Source: CAVWZH01 sp963765285
GTDB lineage: Bacteria > Acidobacteriota > Terriglobia > Terriglobales > Acidobacteriaceae
DNA length: 64,000 nt
Direction: 5' to 3'
Assembly (NCBI GenBank): GCA_963765285.1
Contig: CAVXVR010000006.1
Span: 248,001-312,000, forward strand
This document shows, piece after piece, positions 54,090 to 62,964 of this stretch (the first letter of the stretch is position 1; the number at the start of each line of letters is the position of its first letter). A program made the translations under genes and the position numbers. Under the pieces are notes generated by a model. That model worked only from the letters and a program-made list of their open reading frames with translations. It did not search any database and was not told the origin of the DNA.

Positions 54090-55465
54090 CGCGCCAACTC
54101 CTCCACGTCCGCCTCTTTCATGTCACGCGCCGATCGAGCACTGTCAGCGACGAAACCCACCGCGGTATCAATGCTCGTGCGCGTGGTCAATTCGGTGCAA
54201 CACCACAGCGACGCGTTCTCCAGTTCGGGATAAAACTTCTTCAGCGGAAGCCCTCCAATCATCTTGTGCCCCAGCAGCCGGCTGTTGATAGCGTAGGGAT
54301 CTTCATTCGTGACCACCACAAACTCGTTGAAGCGCGGTGCGCCCTGGAACAGCACGCTGGCGTGCTTGCCGAACTGCTGCGCGGCGTAAGCCGCCTTGGC
54401 CAGATTCTGCTTCGCCAGTTCGCGCAGGCCGACTTTGCCGTAAACGGTCATGAAGATATTGGCCATCAGCGCTACCAGAGCCTGATTAGTGCAGATGTTC
54501 GAGGTCGCCTTCTCCCGGCGGATATGCTGCTCGCGCGTCGCCAACGTCAGCACGAAACCGCGCTTGCCGTTACGGTCTGTGGTCTGTCCTACCAGCCGTC
54601 CCGGCATCTGGCGAACATTCTGTTCGCGCGTGGCGATCACTCCGCAGTACGGTCCACCGAATCCCAGAGGCACGCCGAACGACTGCGCCTCCATGGCGAT
54701 GATGTCCGCCTCCCGTGGAGGCTCCAAAATCCCCAGCGAAATTGCCTCCGCAATCGAGGCCACGAGCAGTGCGCCATGTTTGTGGGCAAGTTCCGCAACC
54801 GCCGAAACATCTTCAATCGTCCCAAAAAAATTAGGCGATTGCACCAGAACACATGCCGTGTCCTTGTTGATCGATTTCTCCAGCGCCCGCAGGTCGAGCC
54901 GGCCGTTCTCCGCGAACGGCACCGTAGCCAGAGTCATACCTTGGTGGAATGCGTAAGTCGAGAGCACTTCCCGGTATTCCGGATGCACGCTCCGGGCAAT
55001 CACTGCGGAGCGCCGTCCAGTTAGCCGCACGGCCATCATCACCGCTTCCGCAGCCGCCGTAGAACCGTCGTACATGGAAGCGTTGGCCACTTCCATACCG
55101 GTCAGCTCGCAGATCATCGTCTGGAATTCAAAGATCGACTGCAGCGTGCCCTGGGAGATTTCTGCCTGATAAGGCGTGTACGCCGTGAGGAATTCGCCGC
55201 GCGAAATCAACGCATCGATAATCACCGGCCGGTAGTGAGAGTAGGCGCCCGCCCCGAGGAAGCTGGCATAACCGTCGCCGTTTTCGCGGGCGCGCTCGCG
55301 AAACCAGTCGACAATCTCGGATTCCGCCATCTGGCGTGGAATCTTGAGATCGCGGTTCAGCCGGTATTCCGCAGGAATTGGTCCAAACAAGTCGTCGATG
55401 GACCGTGCCCCAATGGCTTTGAGCATGGCTTCACGGTCAGCCGGAGATTTAGGCAAATAACGCAT
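54086..55465 (-). CDS. gcvPA: Glycine dehydrogenase (decarboxylating) subunit 1
   Basis: 459 residues from the ATG at 55465. It is typical of the N-terminal half of split P protein: MRYLPKSPADREAMLKAIGA, SFLGAGAYSHYRPVIIDALI, TAYTPYQAEISQGTLQSIFE, QTMICELTGMEVANASMYDG and GGPYCGVIATREQNVRQMPG. It partners GcvPB for PLP-dependent decarboxylation of glycine and transfer of the aminomethyl group to lipoyl-GcvH. It is translationally coupled to gcvPB (overlap at 54086-54089) and lies about 60 bases after gcvH in the same operon. Confidence 0.96.
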   Translation of the reverse strand: MRYLPKSPADREAMLKAIGARSIDDLFGPIPAEYRLNRDLKIPRQMAESEIVDWFRERARENGDGYASFLGAGAYSHYRPVIIDALISRGEFLTAYTPYQAEISQGTLQSIFEFQTMICELTGMEVANASMYDGSTAAAEAVMMAVRLTGRRSAVIARSVHPEYREVLSTYAFHQGMTLATVPFAENGRLDLRALEKSINKDTACVLVQSPNFFGTIEDVSAVAELAHKHGALLVASIAEAISLGILEPPREADIIAMEAQSFGVPLGFGGPYCGVIATREQNVRQMPGRLVGQTTDRNGKRGFVLTLATREQHIRREKATSNICTNQALVALMANIFMTVYGKVGLRELAKQNLAKAAYAAQQFGKHASVLFQGAPRFNEFVVVTNEDPYAINSRLLGHKMIGGLPLKKFYPELENASLWCCTELTTRTSIDTAVGFVADSARSARDMKEADVEELAR

Positions 55466-55524
55466 AAAAGCTAGTTAGATGTAATCCAAGACCGGTTCGA
55501 TTGTCGGGACGCGAGGTTCGGATC

Positions 55525-55914
55525 TCAATGCCCGCCTTCTTCCGCAACAAATTTTTCATAGTCGGAGGCGGAAAGCAGCGAGTCCAGTTCTCTAGGGTCT
55601 TTAAGGGTCAGTTTGATCATCCAGGCGCTGAGCGCATCCTTATTGACTTTCTCCGGGGCGGTCGCCAGTTCACCGTTAACCTCGGTAACCGTACCGGAAG
55701 CCGGCGAGTACAAGTCCGAAACCGCCTTCACCGACTCAACCGAGCCAAAAGTCTTGCCCGCAGTCAACTCAGCGCCCACCTTGGGGACCTCGACAAAAAC
55801 AATATCACCCAGCGAATCCTGCGCGTAGTTCGTAATGCCAACAGTTGCGCTTGCGCCTTCGGCTTTGATCCACTCATGTTCTTTAGTGTATTTGCGGTCC
55901 GTTGGATAAGGCAT
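55525..55914 (-). CDS. gcvH: Glycine cleavage system H protein
   Basis: 129 residues. The lipoylated lysine is Lys63 in GSVESVKAVSDLYSPASG, within the usual hammerhead hybrid motif. The N-terminal YTKEHEWIKAEGASATVGIT and the central DSLGDIVFVEVPKVGAELTA match GcvH. It shuttles the aminomethyl group between the P and T proteins. It is second in the gcvT-gcvH-gcvPA-gcvPB operon; a repeat array (55958-56038) separates it from gcvT. No lipoyl ligase gene is nearby. Confidence 0.97.
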   Translation of the reverse strand: MPYPTDRKYTKEHEWIKAEGASATVGITNYAQDSLGDIVFVEVPKVGAELTAGKTFGSVESVKAVSDLYSPASGTVTEVNGELATAPEKVNKDALSAWMIKLTLKDPRELDSLLSASDYEKFVAEEGGH

Positions 55915-55957
55915 GGCAGCTTGTGGCTCCTGGCGTTTTTGGCTCTTGGCTTTTAAA

Positions 55958-56038
55958 GTCTCTCTGTGTCCTCTGTGTCCTCAGTGGTTCGCGAATCCGG
56001 GGGTTTCTCTGTGTTCTCCGTGTCCCCTGTGGTTAATT
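55958..56038. repeat. CTCTGTG-type repeat between gcvH and gcvT
   Basis: Two partial copies on the plus strand: GTCTCTCTGTGTCCTCTGTG then TCCTCAGTGG, and TTTCTCTGTGTTCTCCGTG then TCCCCTGTGGTTAA. It lies within the glycine cleavage operon, so transcription must read through it. Confidence 0.75.
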
Positions 56039-57199
56039 TTTCTTGGATCGCTTATAAAAGGGCGTAGGCGCGACCTGCGCCGTTACCCCAGCTCCACGAA
56101 TTTCCACTTTCACCACGGTCCCCAACGAACTAAACTCCGGAGGCACATAAGCCAGGGCGATATTCTTCTTCAAGAACGGCGCGGGTGATCCGCTGGTGAC
56201 GTAGCCAATCGGCGCACCACCTTCATTCAGAATCTTGTATCCGTCACGGGCAATGCCACGCTCCACCATTTCCAGCCCGACCAGAGTTCGCTTCAGTCCC
56301 GCCGCGCGGGCCTTCTCCAAAGCGGCCCGGCCCACGAACTCCGGCTTCTCCATCTTGCAGAAGCGGTCGAGCCCAGCCTCCCACACATTGATCGTATCGG
56401 AAATTTCATGTTCGTAGAGCGCGAGCTTGGCTTCGAGACGCAGCGTGTTGCGCGCGCCCAGGCCGCAGGGCAGAACTCCGAACTCTTTGCCCAGCTCCAG
56501 GAGCCGGTTCCACACGTGTACACCTGTAGCTTGGTCAGGCGGAATATAGATTTCGAATCCGTCCTCGCCCGTGTAGCCCGTCCGCGCAATCAGGATGTTC
56601 CTCCCGACGTAGCGTTCTCCGGCCAAACCGATGATTCCGTGCGTAAACCAGTAAGATTTCAACGCCGACAGATCGACGGTTGTTAATTTTTGCAGCAGAT
56701 CAACCGCCTTCGGCCCCTGAATCGCAATCTGCGTGTAATCGTCCGACAGATTCTCAACTCTGCAATTGAACGACCGCGTATTGTCCCGCACCCAGTTGAA
56801 ATCCTTCTCGCGGGTGCCCGCATTGATTACCAGCAGATAATCATCTTCCCCGAGGCGATGAACGATCACATCATCCACAAACGTTCCCTGCGGATAAAGC
56901 ATCGCCGAATATTGTGCCTGGCCCACCGCCAGCCGCGCCGCGTCATTCATCGAAATGTGCTGCACCGCCGCCAGCGCCTCCGGTCCACTCAGCCGGATAT
57001 CCCCCATATGGCTGACGTCAAAAATGCCAACCCGAGTGCGCACCGCCATGTGCTCGGCAATGATCCCTCCCTTGCCGTTACAGTACTCGACGGGCATGTC
57101 CCAGCCATTGAACTCCACCATCTTCGCGCCCATCTGGCGATGGACCAGGTTCAATGCGGTCTTACGAATGGCGGGAGTAGTCGCTTCCACAGCGGGCAA
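56033..57199 (-). CDS. gcvT: Glycine cleavage system T protein (aminomethyltransferase)
   Basis: 388 residues from a TTG at 57199 with GAGGAC six bases upstream; a GTG four codons later is possible. The GcvT blocks are LVHRQMGAKMVEFNGWDMPV, VGIFDVSHMGDIRLSGPEAL, NAGTREKDFNWVRDNT, ARTGYTGEDGFEIYIPPDQA and GLGARNTLRLEAKLALYEHE, with the aspartate in FDVSHMGD. It transfers the methylene unit to tetrahydrofolate and releases ammonia. First gene of the gcv operon. The upstream 154 bases hold no recognisable glycine riboswitch. Supply of glycine from betaine-type demethylation (5.4-12.4 kb) is a plausible link. Confidence 0.96.
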   Translation of the reverse strand: MPAVEATTPAIRKTALNLVHRQMGAKMVEFNGWDMPVEYCNGKGGIIAEHMAVRTRVGIFDVSHMGDIRLSGPEALAAVQHISMNDAARLAVGQAQYSAMLYPQGTFVDDVIVHRLGEDDYLLVINAGTREKDFNWVRDNTRSFNCRVENLSDDYTQIAIQGPKAVDLLQKLTTVDLSALKSYWFTHGIIGLAGERYVGRNILIARTGYTGEDGFEIYIPPDQATGVHVWNRLLELGKEFGVLPCGLGARNTLRLEAKLALYEHEISDTINVWEAGLDRFCKMEKPEFVGRAALEKARAAGLKRTLVGLEMVERGIARDGYKILNEGGAPIGYVTSGSPAPFLKKNIALAYVPPEFSSLGTVVKVEIRGAGVTAQVAPTPFYKRSKKN

Positions 57200-57353
57200 A
57201 AGAAAGTCCTCAGATGATGGTGACCCTTAACCGTAACACGCACGCCGCAAGCGCTTCAACATGCAGGCCCCAACCCGCCCCCTGGCCAGCCGTGATCCAG
57301 GCCTGTTACTAACGGCACTTTCCGGCCTTCACGGCCCACGCTAGGCTTCTCCC

Positions 57354-57533
57354 ATGGCGACCACCGCGAAAACCAAATACCGCTGCATGCAGTGCGAGAT
57401 GTTCGAAGACAAATGCGAGTGCGAAAAGTTCTGCTGCCTTTGCCAGAGCCAGATCGACATCCGCCTCTGCCAGGACGGCCTCTTTTATTGCGTGCCGTGC
57501 CGCGAGGCTTGCGATTACAAAGTGTCGGATTGA
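57354..57533 (+). CDS. Cysteine-rich small protein (zinc-ribbon-like)
   Basis: 59 residues from the ATG at 57354 to the TGA at 57531. It contains 11 cysteines: RCMQC, KCECEKFCCLC, RLCQDG, YCVPC and EACDY. The CxxC pairs at both ends suggest one or two metal-binding knuckles. I recognise no family, but the density and spacing of cysteines make chance coding unlikely, and the sequence lies in a gap between genes that is otherwise empty. There is no clear ribosome-binding site. It might be a small zinc-binding regulator; a membrane protein gene follows 11 bases after its stop, probably in one transcript. Confidence 0.75.
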   Translation: MATTAKTKYRCMQCEMFEDKCECEKFCCLCQSQIDIRLCQDGLFYCVPCREACDYKVSD

Positions 57534-57544
57534 AGACTTAGTCA

Positions 57545-58087
57545 ATGATCTCCGGACTGATTAACAAAGCCGTTGACGCCCAGTTCAGAAAAGATCCCAA
57601 CGGGCGGCTGGTGTTTCTTCCCTTTGGCCCCAGGAAACAGGCTTACTTCGTCGACTCAAAGGCGGACGAGGAAAAGATCAGAGCGTTCGTCAAGATGTAT
57701 CGCAGTATCGCGATGCTGATATCTCTCCTGACATGTCCAAGCATTTATGTTCCCGCCCTCATTCTGGATAGCGCCGGGTTGAGTCCCTGGCAACATCGAT
57801 TGACCATTATTCTGGCCATCTCCTTGTTTTTCTGGCTCGTGCTCATCTGCATCGCAATCATGGTCTGGGCCGTATACAAAGCTGCGGTTCCGGACTTGAC
57901 TGCCTCGCTCCCTGAAGTGGGACCCGACCTCAAAGGCCAACTAACCGAACTCCTGCCCCGCTCCCGGCGCCCAGCGCTGGTTTTCCTGCTTGCCGGCATT
58001 GCACTTCTGGCCGTAGGGGTTCTTGTGGCAACGCGCTATGCTCCGGGCCGCCCTTGTCTCCCGAACCCCACTTCGACCAGCCACTGA
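57545..58087 (+). CDS. Hypothetical membrane protein
   Basis: 180 residues from the ATG at 57545. Three hydrophobic segments are evident: about residues 54-74 (SIAMLISLLTCPSIYVPALI), 86-110 (LTIILAISLFFWLVLICIAI) and 144-162 (ALVFLLAGIALLAVGVLVAT). The cytoplasmic N-terminus begins with SGLINKAVDAQFRKDPNGRL and VFLPFGPRKQAYFVDSKADE, similar to DUF-type short inner-membrane proteins, without a known function. It is 11 bases after the cysteine-rich gene and about 50 bases before the ABM-domain gene on the same strand. Confidence 0.7.
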   Translation: MISGLINKAVDAQFRKDPNGRLVFLPFGPRKQAYFVDSKADEEKIRAFVKMYRSIAMLISLLTCPSIYVPALILDSAGLSPWQHRLTIILAISLFFWLVLICIAIMVWAVYKAAVPDLTASLPEVGPDLKGQLTELLPRSRRPALVFLLAGIALLAVGVLVATRYAPGRPCLPNPTSTSH

Positions 58088-58137
58088 AAGTTCGAACCGC
58101 ACTCAGCTACAATTCTTTCTCCGCAACCGGAGTGCAT

Positions 58138-58443
58138 ATGATCGGTCGTTTATGGCATGGCTGGACCTCACGCGCTAACGCTGACGCCTACGAAAACCTC
58201 CTGCGCACCAAAGTCTTTCCTGGAATCCATCAGGTGCCCGGGCACACCGGCGCCTGCCTTATGCGGCGCGATTCAGGCAACGAAGTGGAATTTGTCACGC
58301 TGACCTTCTTCACATCCATGGACGCAGTACGGGCATTCGCCGGCAACGATTACGAAGTTGCAGTCATCCTGCCCGAGGCCAGAAAACTGCTTTCCCATTA
58401 CGATGAACGGTCGGTGCATTACGAAGTCGCGATCGATCGCTAG
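58138..58443 (+). CDS. ABM-fold (antibiotic biosynthesis monooxygenase-like) protein
   Basis: 101 residues from the ATG at 58138 with GGAG five bases upstream. Small ferredoxin-like alpha/beta fold: MIGRLWHGWTSRANADAYEN, then GHTGACLMRRDSGNEVEFVT and LTFFTSMDAVRAFAGNDYEV, then HYDERSVHYEVA. This is the dimeric ABM/EthD-type pattern in which a His-rich end closes the pocket. Such proteins range from haem-degrading and monooxygenase enzymes to inactive relatives; activity cannot be predicted. It follows the membrane protein gene closely. Confidence 0.75.
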   Translation: MIGRLWHGWTSRANADAYENLLRTKVFPGIHQVPGHTGACLMRRDSGNEVEFVTLTFFTSMDAVRAFAGNDYEVAVILPEARKLLSHYDERSVHYEVAIDR

Positions 58444-58452
58444 GCCTCGATT

Positions 58453-59154
58453 TCATTCCACAGTAAGAACCAAGAAATAATCCATGCCGTCGCCTTTGAC
58501 GAAGTCATATTGCGCCCGCAGCTTGTAGCCCGCCTCCGCTGCTTCGCGAATCACGACTTCCTTCGCCACTCCATGATTCTCGCCGTTGCCGTTGCGGTCA
58601 ATGATTCCAACCTTGGCCCCCGGCCGCAGCGCTGGCCGCAGATTACGCAACAAAGTCACCGGCTTCTCGACCTCGTGATAAGTCTTCAGCAAAAGCACAG
58701 CGTCGATCCTATTCGCCGGCAGCAGCGGGTCGTCAGGCTTGCTCAGAATAGTCGTCACATTCTGCAGGTTTTCTTTTTGAGCCCGCCGCTTGATGTAACT
58801 GATCGCTTCCGGGTTGATGTCCACGGCATACACACTGCCCGTTTCCGTCACCCGCCGCGCCGCCCGCACCGTGAACCACCCCGATCCCGCTCCGATATCC
58901 GCCACCACCTTCCCGGGCCCGACGCCAAGAATCTCCATCACCCGACTGATCTGCAGTCGCTCATCCCTCCCCGGCGAATCGAAGATGGTGAGATCGCCCG
59001 TGTAAGGTGTGCTGGTTTTTCTGGTCTCGGGGGGAGCGGTTTGAGGGGAAGGGGCCCCAGTTGATTGTACTGGCTGAGTCGGAACGGCACTCTGTGCGTG
59101 AGCACAAAGACCTAGACTAAGAAGCGCCAACCTGAGCCCACGGTGCATAGGCAT
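58453..59154 (-). CDS. SAM-dependent methyltransferase with N-terminal signal peptide
   Basis: 233 residues from the ATG at 59154 with GGGAGA seven bases upstream. A hydrophobic, export-like N-terminus (MPMHRGLRLALLSLGLCAHA) and a Pro/Thr-rich spacer (to about residue 60) precede a class-I methyltransferase fold. Motif I is VVADIGAGSGWFTVRAARRV, the acidic residue is in VYAVDINPEAI, and VLLLKTYHEVEKPVTLLRNL and LRPGAKVGIIDRNGNGENHG follow. It resembles periplasm-targeted methyltransferases of unknown role found in soil bacteria. SAM is not known to be freely available outside the cytoplasm, so either the peptide stays a membrane anchor or the enzyme works before export. Convergent with the ABM gene. 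Confidence 0.8.
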   Translation of the reverse strand: MPMHRGLRLALLSLGLCAHAQSAVPTQPVQSTGAPSPQTAPPETRKTSTPYTGDLTIFDSPGRDERLQISRVMEILGVGPGKVVADIGAGSGWFTVRAARRVTETGSVYAVDINPEAISYIKRRAQKENLQNVTTILSKPDDPLLPANRIDAVLLLKTYHEVEKPVTLLRNLRPALRPGAKVGIIDRNGNGENHGVAKEVVIREAAEAGYKLRAQYDFVKGDGMDYFLVLTVE

Positions 59155-59266
59155 TACGATTCTCCCGAATACGGTGTTAGTGAGGATAGACTGAAAGCGA
59201 GCTGTCCAGTGAGCATGCCGGTTTTTGGACAGCCCGTTTCTCCTCTGCCATTCTCGGTGCAACCTT

Positions 59267-59569
59267 ATGTCCTACCATGTGGTGGCGTTCACTATGGCGC
59301 AAGTGCGGCAGGGGGCTCTGGGATTCCAGCGACAACTCGGCGGGGCCCTGCGCGAGGCGAGCGGGCTGAAGGTGTATTCGGCCAGTCCGTTCGACATGGA
59401 AGCGCGTCGCCGCATCAAAGACCGTTTTGGGGGAGATATCGTCTATTTCTTCAACGAGGCGGCGTGGCAGGAATGCCGGCGGTTGGGGATCGATCTGGAG
59501 TCTGTGGGGGAAATTTCTGAGGAGGAATTGCCGCGGCGGCGGGCGGTGGTGGTGGGTTTGCCGGAGTGA
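59267..59569 (+). CDS. Hypothetical protein
   Basis: 100 residues from the ATG at 59267 (MSYHVVAFTMAQVRQG); the frame is open for 14 codons upstream. The chain is charged and possibly helical: LGFQRQLGGALREASGLKVY, SASPFDMEARRRIKDRFGGD, FNEAAWQECRRLGIDLESVG and EISEEELPRRRAVVVGLPE. No family recognised, no transmembrane segment. It starts about 110 bases from the divergent methyltransferase gene. Coding potential is moderate because of its smooth frame and codon use. Confidence 0.5.
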   Translation: MSYHVVAFTMAQVRQGALGFQRQLGGALREASGLKVYSASPFDMEARRRIKDRFGGDIVYFFNEAAWQECRRLGIDLESVGEISEEELPRRRAVVVGLPE

Positions 59570-59780
59570 CGCTGGCCCTCGCTGCGCTCGGGCGGACCCT
59601 TCGGCTTCGCTCAGGGCAGGCAGGTCGGAGACCTGTCCCTACGCGAGCCTAAACACGAAAGCCCCGGCTCGTTAGCCGGGGCTCGGGACACTGTTCGCCA
59701 AACTAGTTCAATCATAGTTCGGCGAACAACGTTCTCAAGGTGTGGAATTCCCAAAATAGAACGAACGCCGACTATTTCAA
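59570..59780. repeat. Hairpin-rich repeats including a strong terminator-like stem
   Basis: A CTCGCTGCGCTCGGGCGG / TTCGGCTTCGCTCAGGGCAGG / CAGGTCGGAGACCTGTCCCTAC mosaic is followed by AGCCCCGGCT (59660-59669), a CGTT loop and AGCCGGGGCT (59674-59683). A second hairpin TGTTCGCC...GGCGAACA spans about 59692-59729. The middle stem can end the upstream gene; the rest is REP-like filler before the RAYT unit. Confidence 0.65.
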
Positions 59781-59781
59781 C

Positions 59782-59810
59782 CGGGAAGGGCACAAGTTCC
59801 ACTCGTGCCG
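59782..59810. repeat. REP-like inverted repeat, left of RAYT gene
   Basis: 29 bases (cgggaagggcacaagttcc...gtgccg) that are the reverse complement of 60346-60374 with one mismatch (A/G). Internally GGCAC-AAG-TTCCA-CTCGTGCC forms a hairpin. The pair bounds the transposase gene. Confidence 0.9.
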
Positions 59811-59856
59811 GTTTAGGCTAAGTCCCGTGGCGGCTTCTAGCCGCTGAGGTCGGCTT

Positions 59857-60336
59857 GTGAAGCCCACTCGTCTGATGTCCCCACCTGGCACCTACTTCGT
59901 CACGTTCATAACCTCTCAACGCAGGAGGCTTTTCGTTGTCGAGCCGTATGCCCGATTGTTCTTGAAGACTCTCTACGGCTACGGGCGTGCGGGTAAGTTC
60001 TTATTGCATGCTTTTGTTCTGATGCCCGAGCATGTGCATTTACTCCTTACACTCGCCAAAGATGTGACGCTGGAGCGAGCCGTACAACTCATCAAAGGCG
60101 GGTATTCGCATGCCTTTGGCAAGGAATTTGGCAAAAAGAAAGAAGTCTGGCAAAGGGGATTTACCGATCATCGGATTCGTGACACCGGCGATTTTGAAGG
60201 GCATCGGAACTACATTCACGAGAATCCGGTGGCACGCAGGTTGGTCTCGAGCGCAGAGGAGTATCGCTATTGCTCGGCATATCCGGGGTTTAAGCTGGAC
60301 TCGTGGACCTCAGCGGCTAAAGCCGATGCGGCCTAG
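59857..60336 (+). CDS. REP-associated tyrosine transposase (RAYT, IS200-like HUH)
   Basis: 159 residues from a GTG at 59857. The Y1-transposase domain shows the HUH pair His59-Val-His61 (LMPEHVHLLL) and the nucleophilic Tyr119 (GHRNYIHENPVARRLV), the latter block being the RAYT signature. RAYTs act on single-stranded REP hairpins; they are usually single-copy and domesticated. Here the gene is bounded by a near-perfect 29-base inverted pair (59782-59810, 60346-60374), with further GCGGCT/AGCCGC hairpins just inside. It is small but complete in both catalytic elements, so activity is possible. Confidence 0.92.
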   Translation: MKPTRLMSPPGTYFVTFITSQRRRLFVVEPYARLFLKTLYGYGRAGKFLLHAFVLMPEHVHLLLTLAKDVTLERAVQLIKGGYSHAFGKEFGKKKEVWQRGFTDHRIRDTGDFEGHRNYIHENPVARRLVSSAEEYRYCSAYPGFKLDSWTSAAKADAA

Positions 60337-60345
60337 GGCTTCAAT

Positions 60346-60374
60346 CGGCACGAGTGGAACTCGTGCCCTTCCCG
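60346..60374. repeat. REP-like inverted repeat, right of RAYT gene
   Basis: CGGCACGAGTGGAACTCGTG plus CCCTTCCCG; its internal arms GGCACGAG/CTCGTGCC around TGGAA are perfect. It is the reverse complement of 59782-59810 apart from one base. It ends 15 bases before the mutase gene stop. Confidence 0.9.
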
Positions 60375-60388
60375 AAGCGTTCACCCCC

Positions 60389-61999
<1,611 letters not shown>

Positions 62000-62038
62000 C
62001 GCCGTTATTTTCGTTCTTCATGCCGCAATAAGCAATTG

Positions 62039-62069
62039 ACCACAGAGGACGCGGAGTCCACGGAGGATA
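62039..62069. repeat. CTCTGTG-type repeat (inverted orientation)
   Basis: ACCACAGAGGACGCGGAGTC, then CACGGAGGA, between the mutase gene and a small membrane protein gene. Same repeat family as 26700, 46144, 52029, 52534 and 55958 but single-unit. Confidence 0.6.
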
Positions 62070-62078
62070 TTCTTTTTG

Positions 62079-62408
62079 CTATTTCCTCCGCACCTTCCAG
62101 AAGGAACTTACGCCAAACCAGGCGAACGTAAGTGTGAAACAAATTGCAAGCAGCAGGCGTCCCGGTCCGGCATGCGAAGCGCGATAGTGCGTGTATTCGC
62201 GGGTTAACGCACCTGCACCGATGGCGGCTATGAACAAGAAAACAAAGCCCGTGACCTCAAGCCAAAGCTGGTGCAACACGCGACCGAAGTGAGTCGCGGT
62301 GGTGCGGAGGCCTCGGAGAATCGCGCCGACGGTTCGATTCTGTCCGGCCTGCCGGGCGGCGACCCGCGCCAAAATGGTCAGCTTGCGAGCTGAGGAAATG
62401 CTCACCAT
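62079..62408 (-). CDS. Hypothetical membrane protein
   Basis: 109 residues from the ATG at 62408. After a basic N-terminus (KLTILARVAARQAGQNRTVG, AILRGLRTTATHFGRVLHQL) come two hydrophobic stretches: about residues 50-68 (VTGFVFLFIAAIGAGAL) and 82-103 (GRLLLAICFTLTFAWFGVS). No family is recognised. It lies between the mutase and a plus-strand cytosolic protein, with the repeat in front. Probably inner-membrane; role unknown. Confidence 0.65.
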   Translation of the reverse strand: MVSISSARKLTILARVAARQAGQNRTVGAILRGLRTTATHFGRVLHQLWLEVTGFVFLFIAAIGAGALTREYTHYRASHAGPGRLLLAICFTLTFAWFGVSSFWKVRRK

Positions 62409-62515
62409 AAACCAGATTTTAGCAGCCCTTTCGGTGGCCTCCGGAGTTACAATAACGCGAACGGCGGGGCACGACGAATCACGGCGGCACTGGCCGGCAT
62501 CTTAATGGATGTGAC

Positions 62516-62824
62516 GTGGGCGTACCCGGGGGGCATGTGGACCAGCAACTGAAGCAGTTAATGAAAGAACTGGGAGAGGCAATCAACGAGTCGCTGGCCG
62601 ATTCGGAGCAGATTGCCGAGGTCGTGTCCCGCATCAAGGAGGGCGGGTACGACATTTTCCTGGTGCTGGAGGCCACAATTGGAGTGAGCAAGCCGGGAGA
62701 GAAATCGCCTGACAAGACTTCGCTAGTGACCACCCTAACCACCAATCCTGAATTCAAGATCAGCGATCAGGACCTGAAGTTCCTCAAGTCCCTGCGCATC
62801 AAGATCGAAGACGACGCCGCATAA
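62516..62824 (+). CDS. Small helical hypothetical protein
   Basis: 102 residues from a GTG at 62516; a GTG at 62537 (start MDQQLKQLMKELG) may be the real start because a G-rich stretch sits just before it. Mainly helical: QQLKQLMKELGEAINESLAD, SEQIAEVVSRIKEGGYDIFL, then a strand VLEATIGVSK. The closing KFLKSLRIKIEDDA is charged. I recognise no family. It is co-directional with, and 140 bases before, the radical SAM gene. Confidence 0.6.
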   Translation: MGVPGGHVDQQLKQLMKELGEAINESLADSEQIAEVVSRIKEGGYDIFLVLEATIGVSKPGEKSPDKTSLVTTLTTNPEFKISDQDLKFLKSLRIKIEDDAA

Positions 62825-62964
62825 GGCCGCGGTATCACCGATTCCCCTCGAACCTTTTTCACTTCCCATACGCCTGTGACCGCTCGCCGCATGTAATAGT
62901 TTTGTAATGTGCCGATGATCACTGCGAAGAACCCTCCTGAGAAATTACGCTTCAAACAAATCAC

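Noticed and set aside
26700..56038. CRISPR interpretation of the CTCTGTG repeat clusters
   Set aside because: Units vary in length and sequence, lack constant-length unique spacers and have no cas genes; they occur as scattered short groups between genes.
57200..57353. Glycine riboswitch upstream of gcvT
   Set aside because: No match by eye to the paired glycine aptamer consensus; only G/C-rich sequence is present.
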